A program made the translations under genes and the position numbers. A stretch of 64,000 bases of DNA from Paralvinella palmiformis (Eukaryota; Annelida; Polychaeta; Terebellida; Alvinellidae), in NCBI GenBank assembly GCA_025642065.1, contig JAODUP010001208.1, positions 1 to 64,000 of the forward strand, written 5' to 3'. How positions within the stretch are numbered: position 1 is the stretch's first letter; each line of letters begins with the position of its first letter. The notes under the pieces are model-generated. The model saw only the letters and a program-made list of their open reading frames with translations, ran no database searches and was not told the origin of the DNA. Positions 39,401 to 50,929 of this stretch are shown piece by piece.

Positions 39401-39540
39401 TTAATTATCCCAAATATATCGTACATTGTCTGCAGTAATTAAAGGTATTTCTAAGTACTGAACCTGAATTAAAGTTTTGTATAAAGTAAACTAATTAAAA
39501 ACAATAGGTTTGATAGAACGGTATTTAATCATTTATATCT
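36410..39540. other. 3.1-kb AT-rich stretch, nothing assignable
   Basis: Several 65-82 codon frames lack homology or repeat copies. No SINE boxes and no transposon motif were found. This is the longest unexplained quiet stretch in the left two thirds of the window and could be intronic. Confidence 0.5.
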
Positions 39541-39549
39541 GTCATGTCG

Positions 39550-40905
39550 TTCTGTTTTTGTGACGGTTGTTTTATTTTATACTCTTACACGGAAACTGAT
39601 CATAAATCTATGTTTTGTCAATGGAACAAAGATTTTATAATGTTAGGGTAAAGGAATATTTACAAAAAACAATTTACATCAGCCTTTAGTTGACTCAATC
39701 AATCTCTGTTTGGTCAAATAATATATGTTTGTGGCATGTTTCCTTTATTGAGAATGTCGATCATTACTAATGTCTTGTTCAGTGTACGATTCAAGACATC
39801 TGCAAGTTAACTAAACAGTGGTTCTGGCGTGATTTGCAAAAATATCCTCTTGTTCCATGCATGAAATATTCATTCGATGAAAATAAAATATAAATCACCA
39901 GGAAGGGACAAAGAACGATATATAAATACTATAACACGCCACCACCGACATCCGAGGTTTGATTCAGTCAATAGGATAAAGTTATCATTATGATAAATAA
40001 AGAAAAATCACATATCGCACGGACCTGGGTACAGGAACATCTCTAACAAAGTCTTAAACGATTTATTTTGTTCTGATGATCATTTCTAATTTCCATATCG
40101 GTTATGAAGCAACGATTTATAGGACATAGTTATATACTAAGTGATAAATTGATGTGGTAATGTTTATGGAAATCAAGACCATATATTTTATAAAGACAAA
40201 TCATAACAACAACAACAAAAAACGGATGCTTAAAATGTGTATTATTAAGTTTGAATTGAATTTACAATGATTTATAAATGATTTTATTAATTCATCCTTT
40301 CCGTAAATGAATTTTAATTATTAAAATAAAAACTGACTTAATTAGAGCTAAATGGAAGTATTTTAGACAAGTGTAAGTTTTAATAGATTTATATTTCCAA
40401 GTAATTTGAGCAAGAAAATATTACAATATTATAGTAGTGACTTTGCCTCTTTTTATTCCTTCTAGTACATCTAATCAAGTCAGAATTAAAGTGCCGCAAT
40501 AGTGATTGTTATTAATAGCACAATTAACGATACTAGAAAACAATTTGAGCATCTCAAATGTTAACTTGGTCAGAGACAATAATTCGGGTATGATGAGTTA
40601 GGTGTATCATCTACATCATTAAAAGATTGTTGTCATAGCAATTTGAGGTCATAGCAATTTAAATACATTAGTGTCAATATAGCTCTGTTGCGTATCAGAT
40701 ATTCCATTTATAGCATGTCAGTTACTAATTAGTCATTAACTACGAAGACAAAATTCGGGATCGTAGCCATCAGTAACTTATACCTATATAAAATATGATG
40801 TAGTAGGATATGGCTAACACGCTAATTAGTGGCATTATATTACAGGTAGATAGCCTACAGGTTTGACGAAACAATCATTTTTCATGGGTGATGCGGTCTA
40901 ATGCT
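39550..40905 (+). repeat. Dispersed family A, copy 2
   Basis: Collinear with copy 1 from TAATGTTAGGGTAAA through GTACGATTCAAGACATCT and CCGAGGTTTGATTCAGT to GTTACTAATTAGTCATTAAC and CCATCAGTAAC. It extends further right into AACACGCTAATTAGTGGC and AGCCTACAGGTTTGACGAAAC, also present inverted at 63600-63690. Confidence 0.75.
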
Positions 40906-41139
40906 ATTATAGATCTCATCAGTTCCCTTCCGTTCAGCTAATATTTAAAAATACTGTTCAGTAATGGAGATGAATGCTTTCATCATTCATAGCACAAGTG
41001 AGGAATGTATTAAGTTATGAAATTGACTAACAAAAAATTAATTCTAGAAATGCTTTTATAATGACTCATGGATAAATAAAGTGTTGTAAACTTATAGTAG
41101 CTAGAAAACAAAATATTATTTTAAGGTGCATGAAAACAA

Positions 41140-43100
41140 CATTAAAGCGGTCTGTTTACAACATTTATATACTGATTGGAGTGAAGACACGGCCAATGCT
41201 ATGTTACGTCACTGGTTAAGTTATTTAAACTAAATGAACCAGAAGGTCAATTTGACCCCTGTTCTAACAAAAATCGTAATATAATTAATCTTTCTTCTTA
41301 TATGCTTTCAGAAAAGGAGATTAATTTAATAAGCAAAGGTTTGTCATTTGTCCCTACCCCTGATATTGATAAAACAGCAATCACAAATGCAGTTTTTAAC
41401 TTGGGTAGAAGATTAAAAATTAAATATGTTTTTCGATGTTGCCATAACAACTATATTAAAAACAGTAAGACGTTTGTGTCGAAATCCAATTGGATCCCAA
41501 CTGATAAAGTAATAGACCCAGATCTTCTTCAGTGTATTTCAAACTTCACATCAGAAATAAAAAGCTTAACCATTCTGAAGGAAAAAAATAATATAGACCA
41601 GTCGGAATCATTAGCCCTCAGAAATATCCGCAAAAATAAGAGTTTAGTATTTTAAAAAGCAGACAAAGGTTCAACAACAGTAATAATGGATAAAAAGTAT
41701 TATTTAGCTGAAGGTTATCGACAACTAAGTAATACTCACCACTACAAAAAAATTAAAAAAGGCATTTAAGAGTTGGACTTTTCCAGATAAGATGCCACCT
41801 GGTAGACCTATTGTATCTGACTGTAATAGTGAATCTAAAAATGTTGCAAGTTTCATCGACATTATTCTTAAACCACCTGCAATGAAGCACCCTTCTTATA
41901 TAACAAATACCTACGATTTTGTAGATAAAATTGCAAAGCTAGTCATACCTGATGGATGCTTGCTTATAACATTAGATGTTGAGAGCATGTATACAAATAT
42001 TGACCATGCTAAAGGGCTTAATGCAGTGAGTGAAGCACTTCAATTTCGAGATCCCTTATATGACGGTAAATGCAACTCCTTGAATTATCATTAAAAAATA
42101 ACGATTTTCTCTTAACGGGCAAAGGTATATTCAGGCCACTGGCACTTCAATGGGCCGGGATGGGCTCCTCATTATGCCGACATATACATGGCTAAATTTG
42201 AGAAGGAGGCCTTATATAAACAGCTTTAAAAACCCCATACATACTATCGTTATTTAGATGACATATTTATTGTGTGGCCCCGGAAAAAGGCTTTTTATGG
42301 ATTTTGGATAGTTTAAAAATCAGAACCAATTAGATTTAAAGCTACATTAAATAAAGAAAATTGATTTCTTTGGGTACAACCAAAAAGATCCAGAAAATGA
42401 AAATGGATTATTAACAAAAAAGGGCTTTTTAAACCGACAGATACTCATCAACCCTTTCATAAGGATTCCTTTCACCCTAAACATCCTTTCAAAATTAAAT
42501 TAGACTCAGTTTTTTGGTTTTTCAAAAATTTCAAATTTTGATGAAGCTGGGAAATATTTCTCATTCATTATGCAAAAGGAATTATTCAAAAAGATGGCTA
42601 CGCCATTTAAAAGTAAAACTGTCCGTGAACTACAAATACAACAACGTCATTAATCCACTAATCCACAAAAGCAGTGGGTTCAAAACCATGTGGGATTAGC
42701 AGATGTAGATCATGGAGATATTGTGTTCTTGTCACAATACCCCAAGTACAGTTACCAATAAAACACATGGAATAATAGGCAATTTAAACTTAGCTCATCT
42801 ACATAATATATATCGTGAATGTTTACGTTGTCTAAACAGTATGTAGGTGAGAGTAATGGCAAACTTCGTGTTAGAATGAATGGCCACAGATTTGCGATTA
42901 ATTCAAAAGTTATGTCTTCTGCGTTATTCACGCATCTTCTAGAACATACACGGATAAATAGACTTGCCCGAACCATTCTAGAAGATTATGAAAAATTTAG
43001 CAGTTACCTACTACAGGTTCATAACTCAAGACAAGATAAATAGATTAATTTGGGGAAAAATTTTGGATGATACCCTAGGTACATTAGAACCGGGAGGTTT
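41140..43100 (+). pseudogene. Penelope-like element RT with GIY-YIG endonuclease, frameshifted
   Basis: Encodes an RT-endonuclease that copies element RNA into DNA. In order: LSSYMLSEKEINLISKGLSF and the 'RRL' helix (41275-41430); ADKGSTTVIMDKKYY after an in-frame TAA (about 41660); PPGRPIVSDCNSES (41792); LLITLDVESMYTNID, motif A with its Asp (about 41965); QATGTSMGR, motif B (about 42130); YYRYLDDIFIVWP, motif C with LDD (about 42243); KPTDTHQPFHKDSFHPKHPF (about 42432); then a GIY-YIG C-terminus with QYVGESNGKLRVRMNGHRFA (about 42837) and LGTLEPGGLI (about 43075). The GIY-YIG fusion and motif style indicate Penelope-like elements rather than LINEs. At least four frame changes or stops interrupt it; some may be consensus errors, since this region is rich in homopolymer anomalies. 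Confidence 0.88.
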
Positions 43101-43109
43101 AATAAGAAA

Positions 43110-43735
43110 AGATATGAAGATGTTATAAACCTATACAAAATGAGGACTTGTCCCATTTGTGGTACCATTTTCAAAAACGGCTAAAAAGAGAAGAATAATT
43201 AAAAAAAATTATAAAATTCTCCAACAGAAAGAAGTGTTGAATGATTATGAATATATAATTATCACAGCTTATTCTAAACACAAAATCTAGCTGGTTCCTT
43301 GGTTTCTAGCAAATGTGGGAAAAAATTATATTTAACAATGTCTCCTGGAGCTCTGAATAGGTTTTCTTTTAAACACCCCTAAAAAAAATTAAACCCAATT
43401 ATAAAAATTCTCACCCTATAATTACTTCGTAAAACAAAGCAATATTTCCTGAATAGATCTCAACCGAAGCTAACAAACATTCATTATGACAGCAGTGATT
43501 TCAGTAAAACAGTTAATTACTATTAATATTTTGTGTTTTTGGGATTTTACAGCTATAAAAAAATTAAATTTGGTTTATTTTAATTCTTAATCAAAACAGT
43601 TGTTTTGATTATAGTAACAGCTTCGTTTAGACAAAGGTAAAAGGGTTTAAAAGTTTCTAGATTCTGGTTTTAAATTTAAAACTAGCTAGGGAATTTGGTA
43701 TAATATTTCTGGCAAAGTAAATACTTTAGACACAT
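43110..43735. other. Penelope-like 3' flank, decayed
   Basis: AT-rich with repeated AAAAAAATTA runs; probably 3' UTR of the preceding element. Confidence 0.4.
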
Positions 43736-43795
43736 GCACTTGATAAAGGTTTCTTATAACCGAAATAGTCGTGCTATTTTGGGCTAGTGAAAAAC
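43736..43795 (+). other. Degenerate hammerhead-ribozyme-like motif
   Basis: TTGATAAAGGTT, a short loop, AACCGAAATAG and a CTAT partner give stems II (GGTT with AACC) and III (ATAG with CTAT) around a GAAA box, in the hammerhead order. The core CUGAUGA would read UUGAUAA here, so the catalytic G8 is changed and the copy should be inactive. Hammerheads are known companions of Penelope-like elements, which fits the location 3' of one. Confidence 0.35.
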
Positions 43796-44019
43796 TATTA
43801 TTTCTGTTATTGTCGGAGGTATTAAAATTATTATCATAATATATATTATATGTACTGATATATATGCTTTATTTCCTGTTATAACTGCGTTATATATGTA
43901 CTAATATATACAATTTGTTTTCTATTTAGGTAGTAGTCGTTTGATCATAATTCTGTAAGAATTATAAACATCACGAAAACCTGAGCCCACGCCTTTATTA
44001 TATGTAAAATAAAAAAAAA

Positions 44020-44124
<105 letters not shown>

Positions 44125-44189
44125 GAAATACTTTTTATTTCCTCCAGTTTCCCTTATTACCCCAATTAAAAAAGTTATTCGTTTTTACA

Positions 44190-45318
44190 ACATGTTTGAG
44201 TCTTTTAGCTTTGTTATGTATAATGTAGAATCCATATTGTTGTCCTCTTATGTGGTCTGGCGAAACGACCTATTAATTCATACAATGCTGCGGGGATTTA
44301 TACTCCGGGAGTGTTTGTACCCGGCACATCTCCAATTGCGGAAGAGTTTTTTCCCATATTATGAAATTGGTTACACTGATATAGGAAATTTTGTTAAATC
44401 TATAGCTATCATAATCCCGACGTGTCATTCGCAGTATCGGAGATCTGCCTGAAATCCGCTTTCTCGACCATGGGTCAAATAATACCCTTTTTTGATCCCA
44501 CCACACCTAACTGAATATACTTAGGGACGCTAAATTAGGGTGAATGAACTTTCCCCTTAGTGATGAAGGGAAACGTATGGGGGTTAGCTTTAAGTTGAAA
44601 AATCATAGTATTTACTCAGGTTGAGACGATATTTCGTTCTAGTCCAGTAATAACCATTGTGCGGTTTTCTACTTTGTTTTTTTTTTAGTTTAATGTTTAG
44701 TGAGTCCATACTCTGTTAGTGTACATTTCTTTGTTATGAACAAACTGTAATGTTTGTTAACACCTGAGGGCTTTTATAGGGCTTGAATTTTCACTTAGGT
44801 TAGAGAAGAACTGACGCCAGACCAGTCGAACGTTATTGATACATGGTTATATAGGTAGGATTTATTCAATTATTCGAATCCAGAATAAAGCTGAGGTGCA
44901 TCGAGGGGTCGAAATGCTTTATATAAGGGTTTTTTTTTGGAAAGAAAAAACGTGAAAGTAAACTGTGGGGTTTAAAAAAGTTTATGATATGTATTAAAGG
45001 GCACCATTGACCCACACGCACGTGTTTGTTGCGGCTTTGGATCAAATGGTATGTGTTTTACTGTTTTTTCGTAGCCTGCTGTAGCCGCTTTCCTGTGGGG
45101 TACATATTTTGGAAAAAGGTTAGGGGTTCCCCCAGGCTGATGAGTAGACCAGACACATGCTAGGTATACGAACACATTTATCAATATGTGGAGGTATGGA
45201 ACATTTTATTTTTAGATTAATGTATGTATAGTTGTATTTAGATTTATGGAGGTAGGTTTCGAAGGAGGTTTAGATATGTTGATGCTCTGTGCCTGTTGCC
45301 TCTTACTATGTACCCTAA

Positions 45319-45321
<3 letters not shown>
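44190..45321 (+). repeat. Dispersed family B, copy 4
   Basis: Longest copy at the 5' side: it includes TTTATACTCCGGGAGTGTTTG, CGACGTGTCATTCGCAGTATC and CTGCCTGAAATCCGC before the common TGATGAAGGGAAACG. Its last 100 bases are identical to copy 2, yet 44560-45130 differs from copy 2 mostly by single-base drops, small gaps and homopolymer stretching rather than by substitutions. Confidence 0.87.
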
Positions 45322-45403
<82 letters not shown>

Positions 45404-45408
45404 CACAC
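45321..45408. repeat. (CA)n(TA)n at family B 3' end
   Basis: CA then TA array starting at the end of family B homology. Confidence 0.97.
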
Positions 45409-45409
45409 A

Positions 45410-46495
45410 TTATGCTGCCATTTTCCTGAAGCCATTTATTGAAAACAAATTACCATCACCAATAATGACAAACATTACACAGGAACAACGACAAGGATAA
45501 AAACGTGGAATATTATTAATATTTTGATTATTATCATTTTTAGTTTTGTTTTTGTTGTTTCTATTGTCATTATTGTCATTGTTGTTGTTCGTGATTTGTT
45601 TGTAAAACAATAGATTTGCAAAATCTGTTAGAAGATGATACATCACTTGTTTATTTTAAATAAGAAGTTATCGTCAGCAAATTAATAAGTAGATAACTGC
45701 AAGCATAATCCGCATAGTGATCCCATCCCATTCTGGCTGTTCCTCCTTCCCATGCCGTCGAACTTTACAAATCGATTAACATCTTTAAGGAGATTGAGCA
45801 GAGGATAGAACGAGAGATGTGCCATTTTGTCTTATGTATCAGATTTGATCAATTTAAATCACCTCAATCAACTAAACTGATAAGCAGTGATCGATGTTGA
45901 TCGTTTTCTAGTTCACATATCTATAAGATAACGATATATCAGTCAATCAAATGATGCAATATATCCAGTAAAACCATGATCAGGAAGATATCCTCGAGAG
46001 ATAGTGAGCTGAAAATTGAATTTATGCGTGAACAATTTTGATAAAGTCTATAATCTAACATTTTAGTGACATTTTTATCACTAATTCAGGTATCCCTCAT
46101 TAGTTTAGTGGACAGGGGAATATTTTGATCAAAATTGAATAACGTATTGGCTGGATATGAAAAAGTAATGTACAAATGGATACAACACAGATATATGGTA
46201 AACAAATCCAGACAACACAAACACACACATATACACACACATAAGCAAGCGCATAGATACACATATACCATTATTGTCGTTGGCTTTGTTTAGCAGTCAG
46301 AGTGATATGTAAATATGATGTTATTGTACTCTTATTTACACAGACTTCAGTTCCTAATATTTAATTAGCAGACATGGATGTGTCTGTTATTTTGACACAT
46401 TCCACTGTACAGCAGGAATTAAACATTAGAGGTAATAATAAAAACATTTGGGCAATTTCAACAAAGCAACATTTACCAGTTCACTTCATTGCTGC
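45410..46495. other. AT-rich spacer, nothing assignable
   Basis: Contains an impure TTG/TCATTG low-complexity stretch near 45530-45600 and a short CA tract near 46215-46265. No coding signal. Confidence 0.5.

Positions 46496-46497
<2 letters not shown>

Positions 46498-46568
<71 letters not shown>
46498..46568. repeat. (TA)n microsatellite
   Basis: About 35 TA units. Confidence 0.97.
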
Positions 46569-46570
<2 letters not shown>

Positions 46571-46619
46571 TGATCTTAGGTTATGGGGTTTAGGTTATAG
46601 GTAATAGGTTAGTTATGAA

Positions 46620-47645
46620 AGAACACATAAACCTTAGATCTTGTCATCTCTCTTGATGATGACAATTTGATCAGGCGTGTGTCTGTGTCTTCAATGATGT
46701 CTGATCATTTCTTTATTAACATTGATGTATCTTTACAGGACCAATCTTTTTCAGCTAAATTTATTTTAATCAGAAAATGTAAGTCGATTGACAAGGACGC
46801 TTTTCTGGCTGATCTGTGTGTCTCCTCTCTGATATTGGATCCACCGAATGATCTGGCTGTATTTATCACTGGATCCTAGATCCTGATAATGAATTAGATT
46901 TCTCCTCTTCTTCCTTGGACAAGTTTGAACATTGTACTGCTGATATTCGGCTATGGATAACTCAAAGTATTCTAAGTTTAAATGATTAAAAAAAAGGTTA
47001 TATATTTGGCATCACCACATTGTTTTAAATCTCCAAATACTCCAGCATTACAGATGGGTACATCTTCGATTACCCTTAATAGGTGGGAAAAAAACTAGGG
47101 GTTATTTTTGACCAACGTATTAACATGTATGAACATGTCATATCAGTATGCCGAGCTACCTACTATCATATTAAGAGCATCCACTATCTAAAAACCTTAT
47201 TGACGCAAGAAACGCCTGTCACTGTAGTCCATGAAACTTTGATACATCTCGTATATACTACTGTAACCCCTATTATATGGCATATCTGATTATAATATCA
47301 ATCGTTTTCAGCGAATTCAGAATAGTGCAGCCCGCATAGTGAAAGCTACTCTAAAATGTGATCATATCACCCTATTTCTTCAAAAACTAAAAAGAGGACC
47401 AGTTAAACAGCGTATTCATTTCAAAAGTTTATTAATAACTTTTAAATCTATCAATGAAATGGTGTTGGAATACCTATGTGAACTGGTGTTCATTAGAAAG
47501 TCAACCCTAAAACTCGGGTCATCCAGTCAGATAATATTGAAAATGTCTGTGTCATGTCTCCAGTCATTTGGTGATTGTGCGTTTAGTTTTCTAAATACAG
47601 CATTCTGGATCACTACTTATTAGATTAGTTGATTTGAAATACTTT
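46620..47645 (+). mobile_element. L2-like LINE, internally deleted, copy 1
   Basis: Starts in the C-terminal part of the endonuclease domain with SSMMSDHFFINIDVSLQDQ (the 'SDH' motif) and FILIRKCKSIDKDAFLADL. It then jumps directly to the post-palm region: LDPDNELDFSSSSLDKFEHC near 46877, QMGTSSITLN near 47052, LGVIFDQRINMYEHVISVCR near 47095, RIQNSAARIVKATLKCDHIT near 47310, RGPVKQRIHFKSLLITFKSI near 47395, and MVLEYLCELVFIRKST near 47458. Reverse transcriptase motifs A and B are missing. Related to the copy at 52130-52880, which shares the QMG.SSITLN and YLCELV/YPCELV blocks. Confidence 0.86.
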
Positions 47646-47649
47646 GACT

Positions 47650-47865
47650 CGAAACTAGTCAGATCTTCGACAAATGGCCGAAGGGCAACAGTCCAGAGAT
47701 ATGCTCTAAACCCTGTTAAATCATACCATTGCCTATAAAGGAGTTAATTCACTTTCTATGTGATTTGGAAAGTTTAAATACATGGGCATAAGAAGCAGTC
47801 ATATCGTGATTGGGATAGCTATCTATGACGTCTACTTAACAATTAACTGATGACATCCTCTTTTA
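47650..47865. other. LINE 3' flank or spacer
   Basis: No recognised feature. Confidence 0.35.
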
Positions 47866-47869
47866 TAAA

Positions 47870-47989
47870 GCGACTGGCGATATACTATTTTCTTCTAATA
47901 GGATGTTATAATTAGGGAATATTACCCAGTCTATAGTATACAATCAAGTACAACATGAATACCACACCACCACCACCACCAACAACAAC

Positions 47990-48021
<32 letters not shown>

Positions 48022-48260
48022 TAACAACGTTTATCTTTGTTTCTGTGTGTAATGTCATTCTTGTTGCTGTTAATGTTGTTACGTAGAATATTTCAAAGAA
48101 ATAACAGTCTACTGTGATACGGTTTTATATATACGTAAGTATCATTATTCAGATTTTCCCAATATTAGCCAACGTTAGCACATTAATAAGTGATAAATTT
48201 GACCAGAAACATGAAACTGATAATGATGACGTGATAGCTGTATATCAGAGTAATGATATG
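47870..48260 (+). repeat. Dispersed family D, copy 1
   Basis: Resembles 62760-63130: an ACAACAACA tract leading into (AAT)n, then TTCTTGTTGCTGTTAATGTTGTTA.GTAGAATA beside TTCTTGGTGTTGTTAATGTTATTAAATAGAATA, then CAGATTTTCCCAATATTAGCCAACGTTAGCA beside a similar segment. The family is not recognised. Confidence 0.6.
47955..48029. repeat. (ACC)(AAC)(AAT)n microsatellite
   Basis: CCA units, AACA units, then about 12 AAT units. Confidence 0.95.
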
Positions 48261-48339
48261 GGCGTATAAATGGTAGCGTGCGTTCCATGCTGTATCTTAG
48301 AATGAAGAGGATCCTAGTCAGGTATAACAATAACAGACT

Positions 48340-48432
48340 CTGATTGAATTTTTTTTCAAATACACAATGATTCATCAGTTGTTTTATTAATTGATCCTTT
48401 CTGTAAGTGAATATAAAGGATTAAAATAAAAC

Positions 48433-48471
<39 letters not shown>

Positions 48472-48780
48472 CTTTTGTGACTTTTTACCATTTAAATGTA
48501 TAATTAGATTAAACGTTTGACGTATCTTATGTATATCGTTTTGGTCATTAACATATTGTTGTCATACAAACCCTAATGTTTCTGGGTTTCTCTTAGATGT
48601 TTGGATTTAACGTTTTCTTCACCTTCTCCAAAGGAATCATGCACATATCAACACCCATCCAAATATCCAAACACACAACATATCCCTACTCGTAGATATC
48701 TCAGCCAACAGTAATGGTTTTCATTATAAAGCTCGCTCTTTAAAGGCTCTCCATGGTAAGGGATGTATCAAAATATACTC
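48340..48780 (+). repeat. Dispersed family A, copy 3 (right half)
   Basis: Matches copy 1 across TTATTGATC.TTTCTGTAA, GTTGTCATA, TTTCTTTT/TTTCTTCACC...CCAAAGGAATCAT, and CCAAACA(C/T)A(C/T)AACAT. A (TA)n array interrupts it. Confidence 0.7.
48436..48469. repeat. (TA)n microsatellite
   Basis: Pure TA run within a family A copy. Confidence 0.96.
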
Positions 48781-49015
48781 CTAAGTTCTTCACTCACCTA
48801 CCTGAAGCCGTAATTCCGCCTTTTATCCCTACCTGATGTTTTGGGTTAAAGATAATGAGATCTGTTTTTCCTCGTTTAACTTAAGCATGTTTGCACTCAT
48901 CCAAGTACTGATATCAGCCAAACAAGCTTCCAATTTATTTGCAAAATTTACAATTGTACTATTGTAATATTTCACTGCACAGATTACTTCCAAATTTAAA
49001 TGTACAAACATTTAC
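48725..49015 (-). mobile_element. L2/CR1-like LINE fragment
   Basis: Minus strand: a decayed YADD site, then STIVNFANKLEACLADISTW, MSANMLKLNEEK, a frameshifted segment, and a VKNLGVYFD-type block near 48800. This is the segment directly after the RT catalytic motif. Only about 90 residues survive, and it lies between oppositely oriented family A pieces. Confidence 0.8.
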
Positions 49016-49059
49016 GCTTGTGTAAAATAAATCCAATTAAGGCAAATTAAGTGAGGTTT

Positions 49060-49745
49060 TAGTTTCATTTTTTATGGATCAATTAATAAAATAGTTTATT
49101 AATCGTTGTGTAACATCAATTAAAAATTATCAATCAGATTCGTCAAATAAAGAACTTAATAGTAAATATATAAGCATCCAACATTTGAAATATTTTATAA
49201 TTTTCTTTTATGAAATATTTATAGGATATTATTTATGTTTTGACTTCCGTGTATATTATTTGATCACTTTATCACTTAGTATAGAATGATTTTGTATAAA
49301 TCTTTCCCTCACAGCTACTCCAAACAATAATCATGAGAACAAAATAAATCATTTACAATTTTGGTTTTGGGACGTTCTTCACCCAGGTCCGCTTGAAATC
49401 TTGGAATATTTATACCACAAAACGATAACTTAATCCCATTAACTGAATCAAACCTCAGACGACGGTGATGCCAGATAATAGTTTTCTTTAGATCGTTCTT
49501 TGCCTCTTCCTGCTGACTCTGACTTTATTTTCACGCAGTGAATATTTCCTGGAGTGAACAAGAAAATATATTTTAAACAGCCCAGAATATTTAGGAAAAA
49601 TACGACAAACAAATGTTATTTGACAAAAAGACACAGATAATGAATTAGTGAGGTTATGGTTGATGTACATATTTTAATAGTTACTTAACCTTGTCATTAT
49701 CGGTTGTTCAAGGTAGCATCCGTTATCTCAAACTAGTTCAAACCT
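49060..49745 (-). repeat. Dispersed family A, copy 4 (inverted)
   Basis: The minus strand matches copy 1: GGATGCTACCTTGAACAA beside the GACGCTACCTCGAAATAA region, GGAAATATTCACTGCGTGAA as in copy 5, GGCAAAGAACGATCTA, and ACCGTCGTCTGAGGTTTGAT. Confidence 0.72.
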
Positions 49746-49749
49746 TCAA

Positions 49750-50350
49750 GCTGTAACCAATATCAAGCTTTTAAAAGGATATATGCCACTCACATCACTC
49801 ACTCACCCACACTCATTCACTCTTATTGCTAACTTTATTATATCGTTTATTTATGGTGTTGCGGTAGCTTTATAGTTCATTGTGGTATACTAGAAAATAT
49901 ATTAGTCCATGATTAGAAGCCATTAACTAACTACTGGCCAGTTTGATTCATTTATAAATGAGCACGTTAGAGTGGATTATGATGGATGGATTGTCCCATT
50001 ATAAATGTCTGCTAACAAATGTGTAATCTCCGTGGAGTTGGTAATTGTGATGAATTGCACAGTCCATATCAGAAGGTCAAATTATAACTGAAAAAAAAAT
50101 GGCTTACCCTTAAGCCTTTCTCTAATGAGCAATCACCATGTGTTGTGTGAGATTACTGAATAAATATGAAGACTTAGTCACAATCATTGTTCGATTGACA
50201 AAACATAGCTTTAAGATCAGATTCCATATTATAATATAAAACAAGAAAACCAGCATGAAAACACAGCGACATGAAAAGCATAAATGTTAAAATTGTTGTT
50301 ATCAAGTAAAAATATATAAAACTTAGTTGTTTTTCAATTAGCTTACTTCA
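49750..50350. other. AT-rich spacer, nothing assignable
   Basis: A CACTCAC run near 49790-49830. No coding signal. Confidence 0.45.
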
Positions 50351-50351
50351 A

Positions 50352-50356
<5 letters not shown>

Positions 50357-50396
<40 letters not shown>
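50357..50396. repeat. (TA)n microsatellite
   Basis: Pure TA run just before family A copy 5. Confidence 0.96.
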
Positions 50397-50400
<4 letters not shown>

Positions 50401-50401
50401 T

Positions 50402-50905
50402 TAAGTTCCAGCCTCATAATGGACGCTCCTGTGGACGAACCATTTTGTTAGGATAACACGATTATTACAAACTTTACATCAGCCTTTGCCTGATAAAGTC
50501 ATCATCTGTCTCTTTTGGTTAAATAAGATATGTTTGTTGATTGTTTCCTTTTGGTGTGGGAGGGGGGGGGGGCTATGTCAAACATTACTATGTAACCCGG
50601 TCACTTGTCCAGTGTGACATTCAAGAAATCTTCACTAAACACTGGTTCTGGCCTGATGTGTAACAATCTTTATTCTTCCATTCATGAAATATTCACTGCG
50701 TGAAAATAAAATGGATGTCAACAGGAAGGGACAAAGAACGATATAAAAGAATGATACATTACCATTATCGTTTTCTGAGGCTTGATTATGTGAGTGAGAT
50801 AAAGGTATTGTCTTGTGCTAGAAATATCTCACGATATCATACGGATGTGGGTGTAGAAAGACCTCTAATGTCTGGATCGGCTGTGAGTGAAAATATTTAT
50901 AAAAT
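50402..50905 (+). repeat. Dispersed family A, copy 5 (left half)
   Basis: Starts TTCCAGCCTCATAATGGACG, like copy 1, and continues through CCCGGTCACTTG, CATTCAAGAAATCTTC, AATATTCACTGCGTGAAAAT and GAAGGGACAAAGAACGATA. A G-run of about nine near 50563 is copy-specific. Confidence 0.78.
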
Positions 50906-50929
50906 ATAATTATGATATGCTGTCAGATG

